A DNA stretch of 64,000 nt from Druceiella hillmani (lineage: Eukaryota > Arthropoda > Insecta > Lepidoptera > Hepialidae), in assembly GCA_039881145.1 (NCBI GenBank), contig JAYKKI010000052.1:10857001-10921000 (forward strand), read 5' to 3'. The position numbers and the translations under genes are program-made. Below the pieces are notes generated by a model that was not told the DNA's origin, ran no database searches, and saw nothing but the letters and a program-made list of their open reading frames with translations. The first letter of the stretch is position 1; each line of letters starts with the position of its first letter. This document shows positions 35,241 to 47,977 of this stretch, piece after piece.

Positions 35241-35445
35241 TTAAACTATTTGATAATACGATACCAGTTTGAAGAAATATAATTAACGTAGATTAATAAA
35301 AGTAACAGATAGTTACAAAAACTGTATCTTTGTATTAATATTTATCATATTAGTTTTGCTACTAATAAATTTGCATCCTAGTTCATCAGCTCATGTAGTT
35401 TCCAAAGAATATTTCCACGTCTTCCCGAAGGCATGAAGTTATTTT

Positions 35446-35760
35446 TCAAATCCAGTATAAGAATATAAGGGTAGTTCTGCCAAATAACGCCAACTTAACC
35501 TGGGATTTATTTAAAAAAGGCTTTTTAATTTTTCCAAAATTAATTAAGAAACAATCAAAATTTCCTGCTTTAAGTCTTTGGATCCAATGCTTGATTACGT
35601 TATAAGAGAATAAACCTACATCTATAATTGTGCATATACTGCGCGTTCGCTTCACTTGCAGTTCGCCCAAAATGAAATTCATCATGCAAGAGCACTTCGA
35701 GTACTCGCTTGCTAATGAACAGAAACTCATTTGCTAATGAACAGAAGTTCGGACACCGCG
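35446..35760 (-). pseudogene. Possible mariner-family transposase N-terminal relic
   Basis: The minus-strand frame (94 codons, 35446-35730) contains MMNFILGELQVKRTRSI followed by NVIKHWIQRLKAGNFDC. This resembles the mariner DNA-binding region (a LYEFKLG-like start, then TVQ.WF.RFRSGNFDLED). The usual acidic LED after GNFD is missing and no DD(34)D catalytic part follows. No terminal inverted repeats were identified. It could be a chance resemblance. Confidence 0.4.
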
Positions 35761-38495
35761 CTCATTATATATCCTTACCAGTGATGTTCCAGACGTTTCT
35801 ACAAGGATTCGGAAATGGCTGGAAAAGTGGGAATGTTTATTAGTTACTAATTAATAATAATTCTATTAAATTGTATAAAAATACATCTTTCGCTATTGAA
35901 ATGTTTTACAAGTCACTGGTAGCTTTGGCGCTGAAAGGAATGTATAAACCAATCGTATGCATCGACTGTCGCATTATTGTCGTTACTATGGCGATTTTTT
36001 TGTTTTGACAGTTCGAGATTTCCGTGTTTTATATTGTGTGACTTATTTTATCACGTAGTATGTTTTTTGTGACTTTTTTCATTGAATTTTTTAAAGTTAA
36101 TTATTAATAAAGTTTAACCGTTTATTGTAAAGATCCAATATGGTGAAGGATTTTACTTGGTCGTTTAAAATATCTATTTAACCATAATACTCTAAAGTAT
36201 TTTGTGAGTGAGAGTGGAGGCATATAAAAACTCTTCAGTATGAATTAACTCTCTTCTCCCACGTTCTATTTGAGGAAAAAATATTTTAGCAAAACTAAAT
36301 TCGTCAATAACAGGCGGTCAATGTCCGTGTCTTGTAATATGTAATATGTCTTTTAACCAATCCTGTATATTCAGTTAACAAACTCATAACGTATTATTTA
36401 GAATAAATCTGCAGTTTACTGACCGTAGAAATTTGTGGAGCTATAAATACAATTTTATAAAAAAAAAATCATTAGAAAAATACCGTCTTACCTAATAAAT
36501 CATATTTAACGCTTGCATCTTTAATTTATTACGTTACTCCTGCTAAAAAGTTCTCGGAAACTAAATTTTTGCCGCCAACTGAAGATGTATTTATTTATGT
36601 GACCCCTTAAGAAAAAGCCGCAAGTATGTTATCGTGCGTTATAAAAGCTTCGTATGTATCTATTTATATTTGACGTGTTGATATCTGGAACCACAGTTTC
36701 TTGGCGCAGCTCCAGCGCCAAGAAGCATTGCCATTGCTCTGATTATTGCTTCATGCCCGTCAACTTTGGAGCGGTGCGGTGTTTTGCATGCGTTTATCGA
36801 CCTTGAATGCAGCGTGCTGATTCACAAACTTGTTGGTAATGTTCAAAGGTTTGTCTAGATTCCTCGGTTTTTGAGGTGCTCTATGTGAACATTTAGTCTT
36901 TTGATATTTTGTGGTTAGTAATTGAAAGCAAAAGGAAATTAAGATGAAAATTTCGTAATTATGCCATTTTCTTGTCAACGCTTGAAGCATTCAGTAATGA
37001 AACGCACGCAATATTTAACCTTTTTTATTGTATTTTTTAATATCCCATACATTAAAGAGATATTTAAAAATACCGTCAAAAAATAGTTATTGAAATCCTG
37101 AAGCGTTGATAAGAAAATGACCCAGATAGGAAATTTTATTTTAACGATTTCAATAATGCGATTTAATTTTACGAATGTTGATTGAATTTTTTTTTGTTTC
37201 AGGTAAGCGCTCATTTGACAAGGTTTTAAGTAACTCCTTTGACAAGGTTTTAAGTAAGTTACCTTTACTTTTTATATAAATGTAATACTTTTAATTCAAA
37301 TGCTGCAATCGAAAAAATAGTTCAAGAAAATAAGTAGACCACTGGCGTGACTGCTCAGTCTAAAGTTTCGTTAATATTTGAAACTTCTTTATAATAAATT
37401 GGAAGACATTTTTAAAGAAAATGATACATCGTGGAAATTCGTGTAACTGATGTTGATGGTAAAATTTTTTAGACATTTTCTAGCATATCTAAGGCATTAT
37501 AAAAATGTTTTGTTATCAACGAGCCTTACAACAATTTTCTGATGTTTTTCACTTTTCGCGCAGGTGGCCAAATTTAAAAGGTTTTTTCTGGCAATTTTGA
37601 CAATTTTTATTATCATATCTATCTTTATAACTCTAATACCTAGACAACTTAAACTTCTGGCTCATATTACAAACTAACAATACATTTAAAACAAAGTTCC
37701 CCGCCACTATGTTTGTCGGTATGTACACCATTTTATCGGCTTCTACTGAATGGATTTTATTGCGGTTTTGATTAGTGAATAGATAGATAGAAGTAAGATT
37801 ATAATCTACAATTAATGAATATTTTGCGAAAATTATCCGACTTTTCCAATTTTCGACGAAAATGAGTGTCATCGAAGTCGGAAAAAAACATTCGTCGAAG
37901 AGGACATTGGCGTGCGTCGTTTAAATCGTTACAGATTCAGGAAAAAAAGTGCAGATTTATTTCTTTTCTCAAAAAATTCTACCATAAATCCCGTCACAAC
38001 ATATATGTATATATTACATTGAGTCAATAATTAAAGTTTTGCTGTTGAAGAAACCTAATTTTTGTAACTCAATTATCTAGAGTTTATTGTGCAAAAATGC
38101 TTAATCCTTATCATATTAAATTTTATGGTTATCTTCTTCAACTTGTATAGATCAAATTTTGTCTGTAAACCACAGTATTCCAACAAGTTTAGAAATTACA
38201 ATAGTGTTTTTCATATAATTAAAAATATTCTGGCTTTAGGATATTAATGTGTTTCGTGTTTTTTTCCAGTGCAAAACTGGGACAGGTCGTTAGTATTCTA
38301 TATTTAAAAAACAAATACTTATATTTCATTACATTCCAAAAGAGAATGTTTGTAAACAAACCAATTTTACAGTTAAAACATGGTTGGCACAAATATATAT
38401 TCAATCAATGCACGACTATTTACAAAACTCATTGCATTTCGCCAATTAAATTATTAAACGATGTACTATTATCGTTGTCGCCATAGTAATGTCAA
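35761..38495. other. Non-coding stretch, no supported gene
   Basis: Contains a perfect 10-bp inverted repeat with a 7-base loop at 36698-36724 (TTCTTGGCGC / GCGCCAAGAA) next to an unassigned 76-codon minus-strand frame (36760-36990), and a 24-bp direct duplication around 37210-37255 (TTTGACAAGGTTTTAAGTAA). Minus-strand frames at 36975-37214, 37633-37872 and 38219-38404 show no domains. Confidence 0.35.
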
Positions 38496-38497
38496 CA

Positions 38498-38673
38498 CAT
38501 ACGGCCTTTAACGGTGCACACCGCGGAGAGTCGGGTTCGATTTCCATCCACTCGTCGAGCGGGGCTGGGCTAGTTTTCTGGCTGGCTGTAAGAGATTGTT
38601 CTCATAGCAATAATTCCGCTATATGTATCAATTATATATATTAAAGTACATAAATAAATAACTAAATAAATAT
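38498..38673 (+). mobile_element. tRNA-headed SINE with LINE-type tail
   Basis: The head is ACGGCCTTTAACGG (A-box-like) followed by CGGGTTCGATTTCC (B-box-like, at 38532-38545). The body ends CTGGCTGTAAGAGATTGTTC, AGCAATAATTCCGC and TAAATAAATAACTAAATAAA. The tail is the same as that of the LINE remnants at 18.15 and 24.36 kb, so this SINE probably uses that LINE's machinery. The sister copy is at 47.98 kb. Confidence 0.7.
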
Positions 38674-40316
38674 AAACACCGTTTTCACTTAATAAATTAC
38701 CACGTTAAATAATGTTATAAATATCAACATTATACCATAATTTTGCTAATATGAATTGTGAAGTTTTGAGGGAAAAAATGGACAACCCTTGCTGTCAATC
38801 GCACAAAATTCAGAGGTATAAAACATTTTGGAAAATTATATATTTATATATTTTATAATGTGTTAAGATCAATAAAGGAGTTACTTTGTAGCGTGAAGCT
38901 TAAATGAGGCAGAAGGCGAAAACGAGACAATATACAGGTATTACGTAAAAGGAAAGTGAAAAAAAGCATTGTGAAATTGTATTTTCGAACGAGTTAATAT
39001 TTTTTTTCAATGTAGAAAACATGTTTTGTACATGACTGTGTTTTTTATATAAATTATGTGCAAGAAAGCAAAAATACTCATATTCACTTGTATATTATCG
39101 ATGATTATTTTTAATGATAGATATATTTATTTTTAAAACAACATTAAAAACAAATTTTAAAAATAATAATAATATTTATTAATTTTTTTTTTATTTTTAT
39201 AATTTTTGTTTGGCATTATTTATACGCACTGTGGCGTTATGTTATACAATGTAAATGTCTATAGAAATAAAGAATCTATGTTCTTAATCACAAGTCCCAA
39301 ATAAATCTATAATATATTACTAATGCGATTACAATAAAAAGGTTTAGAATAACTGAACTGTCATTTGCCTTTGTTTATAAACATTCTCTTTTGTAATGGA
39401 ATGAAGTATGGGTTAAGCTAAGCTATAAAAATAAGTTATGATTAAGACAAATATAAGTCTATTCTGTGTGGTACACATATAATACTCTTCAAATAACAAA
39501 AATGATATCAAAGTGTATACGGTATTAAATAATGTACGTATGAAACTTTCATAGCGTGAGTTCGATGCGCGCTTGGCCAATTTTATTTAAATCATATTAT
39601 TTACTTCTTTGTACCACGATTTCATCGGTGATACTTTATTTTTAAAATATTACCAAAATTATTTTCGTGCATGACACGACGGTTTATAAATTGTAAAATA
39701 CCGCCCAACATTCCAGTTACAGTAGAGCCAACTTAAAACATAAAGCGACGCGCAGTTAAATTTTCTAGACTAGTTCTTTCATGATAAATGGTCGCGTGAG
39801 TACTTACGTAATTTCAAAAAGGCGTAAGAATGTACATCGTTTATTCTATATTTAGACTTTCGTTTATAAATACATGTGCTTTAAGTACCAGCAGTAAAAC
39901 CGAAATTTGAATACGCATTACGCAATTTAAATTAAGCAATTTATAAACATTGTTTTTTTTCCTTACACTTTTTTGTTCATTGCGTGTTTTTTTTGCTTTC
40001 AGTACCCTCAAAAAGATCGAAGTATAAGTACTTATTACTACAGTTTATATAATGCAATTTATGAAAATCGTTTTTTTTTTGGGATGGGATAACGGGCACT
40101 GAGTTAACTCCAGACGTGTTCCGTTTGCCAAAAAACTCTTAAAAAAAACTCTTAAAGGGAATAATATATTAATATAATATTTAATAATAAAAGGGAATAA
40201 TATTTAATAATAATATACTATTTTCATTGTATGATTTTCAAAAAACCGTCTATATATAATTTTCAAGAAAACCTGTCATGATTTTGGAAAAACCGTTAAT
40301 ATACTTATGACATTCA
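38674..40316. other. AT-rich non-coding sequence
   Basis: No supported gene, RNA or clear repeat. Confidence 0.4.
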
Positions 40317-40585
40317 ATAACCATCACCCAGCACAGCTGAAGTGATTTGTAATGCTTACAATCAATAACCATCTTTACACAATCACCCACCACAGCTGAA
40401 GTGATTTGTAATGCTTACAATCAATAACCATCTTTACACAATCACCCAGCATAGCTGAAGTGATTTGTAATACTTACAATCAATAACCATCTTTACACAA
40501 TCACCCAGCATAGCTGAAGTGATTTGTAATGCTTACAATCAATAACCATCTTTACACAATCACCCAGCATAGCTGAAGTGCTTTT
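40317..40585 (+). repeat. 59-bp tandem repeat, about 4.5 copies
   Basis: CAGCTGAAGTGATTTGTAAT and CAATCAATAACCATCTTTAC recur with a 59-bp period (CACAGCTG or CATAGCTG at 40332, 40391, 40450, 40509 and 40568). Each unit holds an E-box-like CAGCTG or its TAGCTG variant. Confidence 0.93.
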
Positions 40586-41130
40586 TAATTATTTACTGGG
40601 ATTAATTTTGATCATTTTGAGCATTTTGCAAGTTAATATCAAATATTAATTTACAATTTATAAGATATGAACTTTTTAAATGTTGTGTTAACTCAAAAAT
40701 AAATCAGTTATAAATATCTCAGTTTATTATTATGATATTTCCAAATTGAAATTATTTACCTATTTCCAATTGTTTACTTAAGTATTAATAAAACAACAGC
40801 ATTAAAAAAATATTCAGAATACGAAAAATACTAGATAATGATGCCGAATCAATCGAAAATGATCCATAATTGTTTGTACATGAGAATAAAATTAGGAATA
40901 TTCGCTTTAGTTAAGCTAATCGTCAAACCGATTAACGAAGTGAAACCGAAGTCAAACTTGGAATATAACCAAAAGAGATTAAATGTATAAATGACGTCTC
41001 TAAAGACAGCGAGTCGATAATTCAAGAGTATTATCCTACGTTCGGTAAATTTGCTAAAAACAAATTTCGAAAACGGATACTAAGTCGAGATTATTCTATT
41101 TTATTTGGCTTTCAGACTTCGCGTCGTAAA
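40586..41130. other. AT-rich non-coding sequence
   Basis: No supported gene. Confidence 0.4.
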
Positions 41131-41510
41131 CTTGATAAAATTATCTGGCGCTGGGCGAATTTTATTAGGGAGCACTCCCCTCGGCTAAGCCTCCGTCGCG
41201 CCGATATAGCTCAGGTGCGATATAATCGTCTCGGCGCTGGCGGCTCGAGATTATAATTCCCAATCAGCTTTCTGAGAAGCGTTCCGGGAATGTCGTTTAT
41301 TTCCGGACTTAACTGTATTAATACGTTTCTGGGTGCGCCACAAATCCTACTTCCGGCTACGGTACGGTCTGTTTATTAAGTTCGTTGTCTATTGTAATGG
41401 CGTAATTAATTTAGTCGTGTTTTTTACGCTACCATTTTGTGTTGAGCTTTCGTTTCTAAGTTTAATCGCTGGATATTAATTAGGAAACGCGAACGCACGT
41501 ACAATTTTGA
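41131..41510. promoter_or_regulatory. GC-rich high-complexity block, candidate enhancer or leader
   Basis: GC- and CpG-rich sequence (GGGAGCACTCCCCTCGGC, CGTCTCGGCGCTGGCGGC, AAGCGTTCCGGGAATG) sits in AT-rich flanks, has no long frame and contains several TAAT cores. It may be conserved regulatory DNA. The call rests on composition alone. Confidence 0.3.
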
Positions 41511-41812
41511 ATCGCGCCGAGCAATTTAAATTAAGAAAATAATATTTTAATTCATATGATATGTAAAGAGGCAAAAACGCGAATAGTTTCAAAGGAAAGG
41601 AAAAGGTCTGTTTGTAGAAAAATAAACAAATAACCAGAGAAGAGCAGAACAGTGGTTGTATATGTGCATACTAATATATTTATATTGGCGCTTGTCTTAA
41701 AAACACGAAATATTTTACGTAATACCTAAGTCGAAAAAAGTTATGGGCTGTATACATTAAAGAGAAATAGTCTTACAAAAATTAAGAAAAGTGTTTCAAG
41801 TGTCAAGATACT

Positions 41813-41814
<2 letters not shown>

Positions 41815-41888
<74 letters not shown>
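41815..41888. repeat. (TA)n microsatellite
   Basis: TA run of about 65 bases, then GTATATATAC. Confidence 0.97.
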
Positions 41889-41889
<1 letters not shown>

Positions 41890-42503
41890 CTTAGAATGCT
41901 TACTGCTTGACATTTCTGTTTGAAACAAATATATCTATTTCGACCTGGTTTCAATAGTAACACGAATAAATCATTAGCGGAAAGTCCTTGATTCAACTAT
42001 GTAGGTCGGAATGAAATAAAATTGCCAACCCGCTGTAAACTATCCTGTAAATGTACACTCGAAATAGGTTTCGCATATTTTCTATGCAAACAAAATGCGA
42101 AATTGGAATAACATGCTAATCCAATTAAGCCGCATGCAATCGACCGAGTGACACAGATATTTTTATTGTAGATTGTATTGAAATCTACTCGTCTTCAAGG
42201 TCGCCTGTAGATACGCAACCCCGCAGAGAATTCAGTCTCCTCGCTAAAGCCTTGTTCAGACACGCTTAGGGATTTAGTTGGTTTACAGAAGTTGTAAAAG
42301 CCCAATGGATAGGATGGGGTATTCAATTGATAAAAATCAAGGAATTAAAACTCTTACTTGTTTTATCGTTTTTGCTGTGCAAAATTTTCTCACCTTTACT
42401 TACAACGTACGCTCGAATAATTTTATACTGGACTTCGTACGAGTAGACTCATTTTAATGTATGTCTAGGTGTAAAACTACATTGTGCGGTTTAAAATATA
42501 CGT

Positions 42504-42518
42504 AGCGCCATCTATTGA
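42504..42518 (-). promoter_or_regulatory. CTCF-like motif, two mismatches
   Basis: The reverse complement TCAATAGATGGCGCT fits 13 of 15 positions of CCASYAGRKGGCRSY. Confidence 0.25.
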
Positions 42519-43982
42519 TGTACAGACATATTCTATACAGTTGTGTAATCACTGCGCGTTGGACAGCTAAGCACTTCTTTGTTGTTGTAGTACTAATACA
42601 ATTTAAATTACTTTTTTTAAAACTTTAAATTCGTATGTTTTTTTATTAAGTCATTCTATTGGGATTAAATAAAAAATCCTAATTTTTTTCTCAGAACTCA
42701 TCTGAATTGGATCAGTAGTTTTTACGTGACGCCTGCACAGACAGACTAAAATTGAAAAGATAATCGTAATGGATCTGTCATTTATCTCTCATTACCCAAT
42801 TATTATTTTTCAAATATTTCAATGGGTCTGTATATTTAAAACTTTATTAACACGCGAAGTTTTCAATTTTATTAAATTTACAGATTAGTTTCTCTTTGTT
42901 CCTCAATTCCTTTACTTACTTATTTTCATTTATATCAATATGCTGAAAGTAAAGGGTTAAATAATTACAATAAACTTTTCTTCATCGATGCAGTTGCCGA
43001 ATTGTATAATCTTTATACATTCTTGTAGTATTAAGATGATACAACCGTGCTATTAGCGAGACCACTTAGCTTGTTGTCAGTCGGCTATTGTAACTGAAAT
43101 ACAATTAAGTTATAGTATCAAATCGAAATGGATAATAATAATTATTATTCTAATTATTATATAATTATTTTAATTGTTTTATAATTATATAGTTTCAGTT
43201 AATTATGAGAAGTCGTTAGTATTAAGTAACCTCTGCTGTCGCTTTATAGATAAAATTAGTTTTGTTGAGGAAAAATATTATATACTGCCAAAAAAACCTT
43301 AATAAATAAATAACGTTTTCTCTTTCTCTGAAAATTTAAAAAAGGAAACATGTCGGAAAAATTGATTTAATACATTCAGTACTTCTAACATGTCCCCTAT
43401 TTTCGTTTTTGTAGTATTTAAGCGACTAATCGATCCGTTCCAGTTTTTTTTATTTTAAAACGCCTATCGCTCTCACAGTTTCCACAAAATTTTCACACAA
43501 GTGGGGCATTTTCCATTTACTTTTTAATTTCGTCGTCTTAACAGAGACTTAACTAAACTTAGTTATTTTAAATTTGTAAGTTAACTAAAACTGAAGAAAA
43601 TACTTTATATATTTACTATTGTCTATAAGTTTTTTTAATGCCATATATTTTCATTGAAAAAATTATAATTTATAAATAGTGCGATAATTGGAAAAGCTTA
43701 GCTATATATTTTATGAAAATAAGGTTGCCATTAGGTGAATAGTTACTACAATGGCATATAGTGCATGCTATACGACATTCTGTCTGTCGCATTTTTAGGA
43801 ATTAAGGAGTTACAAAGTACTCGATACTCATTGAATTATTGAGACTTGTCTGAACAAACCTCAGTAGATATGTAGATTTGTGCCACTTGAGTATTCAGTC
43901 AATGTAAATAGATGGCGCGGATTTAGGTCGGGTTTGGGCGGATAATGAAGCATGTAATTGTTATTCGTGACATGTTTATTAA

Positions 43983-44172
43983 TTGCAATTGTATCGGCAA
44001 TATTGTGCGCGGGTTTTGTGGCACAATAAAGATGGAGATCATGATGTAACGGGGCCCCCCTTGCGAATACCTGCGGGAAAACTTTATGACGTAACAGTTA
44101 GTGCGGGCTTTGGATATTTATCTGCATCGCTGAAATTCAGGGATGAGAATAGCGTAGCTTACGAAATACGGT
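43983..44172 (+). other. Possible orphan coding exon or exon relic
   Basis: A frame with coding-like composition reads VLWHNKDGDHDVTGPPLRIP then AGKLYDVTVSAGFGYLSASL and KFRDENSVAYEIR. It then meets a donor-like TACG|GTTAGTG at about 44171. The frame has no ATG near its start, as it opens at TTG after a TAA. No convincing acceptor was found, so it may be a decayed exon. I do not recognise the family. The remaining codons downstream to 44345 are AT-rich and look intronic. Confidence 0.25.
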
Positions 44173-45228
44173 TAGTGTCCTTTTATAGCTCGTTTATATT
44201 TATAGTGAAGCGATTGCATGTTTATTACCGGTTATTACAGGTGTTGCTATGTTTTTCTGTTAACACTATTGAAAAGAAGTTTTTGAATGTTAACACTATT
44301 GAAAAGAAGTTTCTGAATAATATAAACATTTTTTTTTATTCATGAAAAATAGAAATTTGTAACACAAAAATATTCATTCGATATTAACGTCATCTGATTT
44401 GATAAACTTTACAAACAAAGGGATGTAGAAGCGCGGTAGTTACACGGTAAAAGTTGCGGCACAGTTTCTACTGCGACTCTTTCGATTTTATAATAGCTCG
44501 TTATATAACTCATTTAGGTGGAGTGAGAACCGTTTCTGTACTTTATACGACAAATTTTTTGCTATGAAAAAGCAATTTGTATCTATTTTTTACCATTTCT
44601 TTACTTGTATTATTTTATTTTTATTTCATTAATACGTAATCACTTTATGTAAATTATATGTGTACCAGGCTTGTTGTTAGCTACCTGTTTTTTTATGATA
44701 AAGGAAAATGTTCAGTTATTAAAACGTTGTAGTTCGATCTTATCATATTGGTGTCAAGTGAAAACCCTCGGACAAGTTGTACAAATACTAGTTCGTGTTG
44801 TGTATAGATATGTAGGCAACAATTAATTACAGGCTGTATTACTATACGATCATACTACAAATGTTTACTCTGTGCCGAATATCGTATAATTTTATGACCA
44901 ATATTTGTTTAGTGATGACCAATATTTGTTTAGTGATGTTCAATATGAATAAGATAAATCAGTGAACCTATAATAGTTGTTTTTTTAATTAAATAATTTA
45001 CACGAGGGGCTTATTCATTTTATTGGTGTAATTTCAGCTTTCCATGTCAAAGGAAAAATTTATTGAATGCTTTTATTTATTTATTTACGTCTACATAAAC
45101 AAACATTATGTAATACAAATTTGTGCGCGTCGTTATAACAGAAAAAGAGGTGTAATCTATTTATGGAGCAAATTAGTGTTCAATGCCATCAGCTCTCCAT
45201 TTAATATTAATAGTAATGCAGTCTGACT
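44173..45228. other. AT-rich non-coding sequence with short direct repeats
   Basis: A 29-bp duplication (TGTTAACACTATTGAAAAGA at about 44258 and 44287) and a 21-bp duplication (TGACCAATATTTGTTTAGTG at about 44895 and 44916). No supported gene. Confidence 0.45.
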
Positions 45229-45453
45229 ATGTACTTAAAAAGCGTCCATCTGCTGCACTACCCGCCGTCGCACCGATGCCGTATCATATCGCTTATGCGT
45301 GAAACCGAAAGGAAAGCGTCTCTACTGAGCCAAATTGAAAATTTTATAAAACGTGTGAAGGCAAAAGTCGTTCCTGACATCATGAGAAATATTTTTTGTG
45401 CAAAAAGTTTTTCTCTAAAACCACTGGTTCAGCAGTTAAAAGAAAATGAATAA
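45229..45453 (+). other. Unassigned 74-codon frame
   Basis: An ATG-initiated frame (ATGTACTTAAAAAGCG) is richer in charged residues than surrounding chance frames, with ETERKASLLSQIENFIKRVK and SLKPLVQQLKENE, likely helical. It has no known motif, signal peptide or splice context. It may be a chance frame or a transposon remnant. Confidence 0.2.
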
Positions 45454-46189
45454 GTAAAATGTTTATAATACTTAATCGTGCTAGATTTTGTCAGTCCTAA
45501 TAATTTTCACAATTTTTTTCAGATTTTCCCAAGCGATTCATGTAGTGATAATGGTGGGAAACGTTAATTTTCAAACGTTTTCTTTTTCATTTTTAAAACT
45601 ATATCATATATAGTGTTATATCGTATTTCTTTATAGGTAATTAATTAATACACTCAGAAACATTTTAATTGACAAACATGTTTTTATTGTGCCAACAAAA
45701 TTGATAAAACTCATACCTAACATGTCAGCCAACTGACGGGAGAACTTGTGCTGCCTCTGGTTAATTATTTATACAACATATGGTTGAATTCGTGCTTCAG
45801 TAAACCTTAACATAATTTTTTTTAATTTCCCATTTTACACCCTGAAAATTACCCCAGAATCAAAAATTCACTTCTATATGCTTCACGTCTATAATTTTGA
45901 ATCACCATACTCTATCTCTGTGCTAAATTTTTACATCGAATAGCGTCCGAGATCGTCTGTGGACGGACGGACGGATAACGAAGACAGACGGACGGACGGA
46001 TACCGAAGTCATTAATTGTTCTACAATATTTTGGCAATTTTTTTCACTGAATACTAAAAATTGGAATTGTAATAACAGAATTCTAAAATATTTAACTCTG
46101 TAATAGATTGTAGTAAATTATGTTTTATAAACTACTTCTGATCATTAGCCATCATCAGTCCAAAGAAATAATGTTGAAGCGTGCATATA
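45454..46189. other. Non-coding sequence with a short GGAC repeat
   Basis: (GGAC)n-like stretch at 45957-46001 (GGACGGACGGACGGATAACG), part of an interspersed repeat of the type containing GACAGACGGAC. No gene supported. Confidence 0.5.
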
Positions 46190-46500
46190 CGGTTGCGGAC
46201 GATCGTAGTAGAATCCAACAAATAAATGTTATCGCGGAGATTTCGGTTCAATCGTGGTAAATGTCGTTTGCGAATAATCGATTGGTCTCGTTTGACGACA
46301 ATCGTCTCTCGATATTACTGTTTCATTCAATTTGTCTTCGTCTCGAGTGTTTTGCTCAGTGTCGTGGGCCGTGCTGGCAATCGATGCGATTCGCCAGTTT
46401 CGGTATAAAGTGGCTCAATACAATTTTGGGTACAAAGTTATTTTTACATTGTATTCGATGCTTTTAATGCGATACTCGTTCGATTGTAACGTTTATTTTT
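46190..46500. promoter_or_regulatory. CpG-rich block, candidate promoter or leader exon
   Basis: A 250-300 base block (GGTTGCGGACGATCGTAG, TCTCGTTTGACGACAATCG) is distinctly CpG-rich in AT-rich flanks. The short overlapping frames (60 and 68 codons) are not convincing. Its character resembles the block at 7.9-8.3 kb. Confidence 0.3.
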
Positions 46501-47429
46501 AAAGCATGGATTTTATTGTTCGTGTTTAAGAAGGCGTACCATGGATGTATTTTTATAGAAGTATTTTTTGTAATGTATCCTCCTTAGGAAATATGAACGT
46601 CACGCTGAAACTAAAACGGTTATGTGACACTCAATGTTATTTTCCTATTTAGTTGTTCCAAACGCCATCTATTGGCTCCGTTAATAAATAACGCAGAAAA
46701 AGTTGATAAAACAAGGCGCTGAGTGATTCCACCTTCCTACGCGTATGTACATTTACTTATAACCTATATGGTTTAAATTTTAACTTTGTTTTATTATATA
46801 TAAAGAAAAAAAGTTTAATAAAATCATGTGGTGTCATCAAGGTCAACCTGTTCCCTTTATGTTTGCGAATATGTTCAGGAGAGAAAAACGTTACCTAGCA
46901 TTGAGTAATATTAATATATAAATGTTATCAAATACCTTTAACTATATAAACTACAATTTCTATATTATATTTTAAATTTATATTATATGGAAAATCGTTT
47001 AACTTGGTGGACAAACGTGTTAACGGTCATCCGTTATATACGTTTGTGTTAAACGTATTTGCTGAACACCTCTGTAAAAAAATATGTTATTTATTTTGCT
47101 TTAAATTCCGCGTTTAATTTTTAACAATTTTGTATTGTTTTACGTACGTGTGTTTTTACCAGGAAGGATAACAATAAAAAATCAAACGGTATAATTTTTT
47201 TGAAAACCTTAATATATGTAATAGATTTGGAATAAGTCTATGCTTTTGCCTACGCAGTCTTTTTACTTCGTTATACAGTGCAATATTCTTTGGTCGAGTA
47301 AAACCTTAGCAGATAAGCGTGTAGGACAAACAATTTTCTAGTTTTTTAAGTTTTTCTTTAACGTTCCATACATCGTTTCAATTTCATACATCACACGCCA
47401 GAATTAAAAGGTATTTATTTTTGATGTGA
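46501..47429. other. AT-rich non-coding sequence
   Basis: Contains a CTCF-like core on the minus strand at 46661-46675 (reverse complement CCAATAGATGGCGTT, 13 of 15 positions). No gene supported. Confidence 0.35.
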
Positions 47430-47605
47430 CTACTTCTTTAGGCGCACTTGCGCACTTTGCACACCGGCGCTCTATTTCTGAGCAGTGAACGAAACTGAGC
47501 CGTATTTTCGGGTCGCTGACGCTGAGCCGTCGGGTTTGGGTCGGTGACGCTGAATCGGGTAAACTCCGCTCCCTTCGGTATCGGCCGAGTAAACGACTTC
47601 ATTAG
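47430..47605 (+). repeat. Dispersed GC-rich repeat, copy 1
   Basis: AGGCGCACTTGCGCACTTT, GAACGAAACTGAGCCGT, CGGGTCGGTGACGCTGAATC and GGGTAAACTC are shared with 53945-54170, same orientation. It contains an internal near-repeat of GGGTCGGTGACGCTGA. Class unknown. Confidence 0.65.
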
Positions 47606-47852
47606 GACCACCAAGCGTAATATTTTAAAATATTGAGCGAACTACCTTTTAAGGCGAACCACACGGTTTTTTTGATTAATGTATTTTTGAGCATAATACG
47701 CGAATGTTATTATATATAATCAGTATAATAATTCAAGTATATACAGTTAGTGCTTAATATTTTATTTTGAGAGTAGTTTAATAATACATTTTCCGTAACA
47801 TCGTTCCTAATTCGCCGAATTAATATACATTATATAACGTCAATGTAATTAT

Positions 47853-47854
<2 letters not shown>

Positions 47855-47937
<83 letters not shown>
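47855..47937. repeat. (CA)n(TA)n compound microsatellite
   Basis: CA run then a TA run of about 65 bases. A 121-codon minus-strand frame through it and the adjacent SINE is spurious. Confidence 0.97.
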
Positions 47938-47940
<3 letters not shown>

Positions 47941-47977
47941 ATGTAAATCGTTCCCGTGGTGTGTTAGGTTAATTACA

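Larger units (their letters stand above)
41511..43982. other. Non-coding stretch
   Basis: AT-rich. Holds a TA microsatellite (41815-41888) and a CTCF-like core on the minus strand at 42504-42518. No supported gene. Confidence 0.35.

Noticed and set aside
38498..38560. A tRNA gene suggested by the B-box-like CGGGTTCGATTTCC
   Set aside because: No cloverleaf can be completed, and the sequence continues into a LINE-type tail shared with another copy, so it is a SINE.
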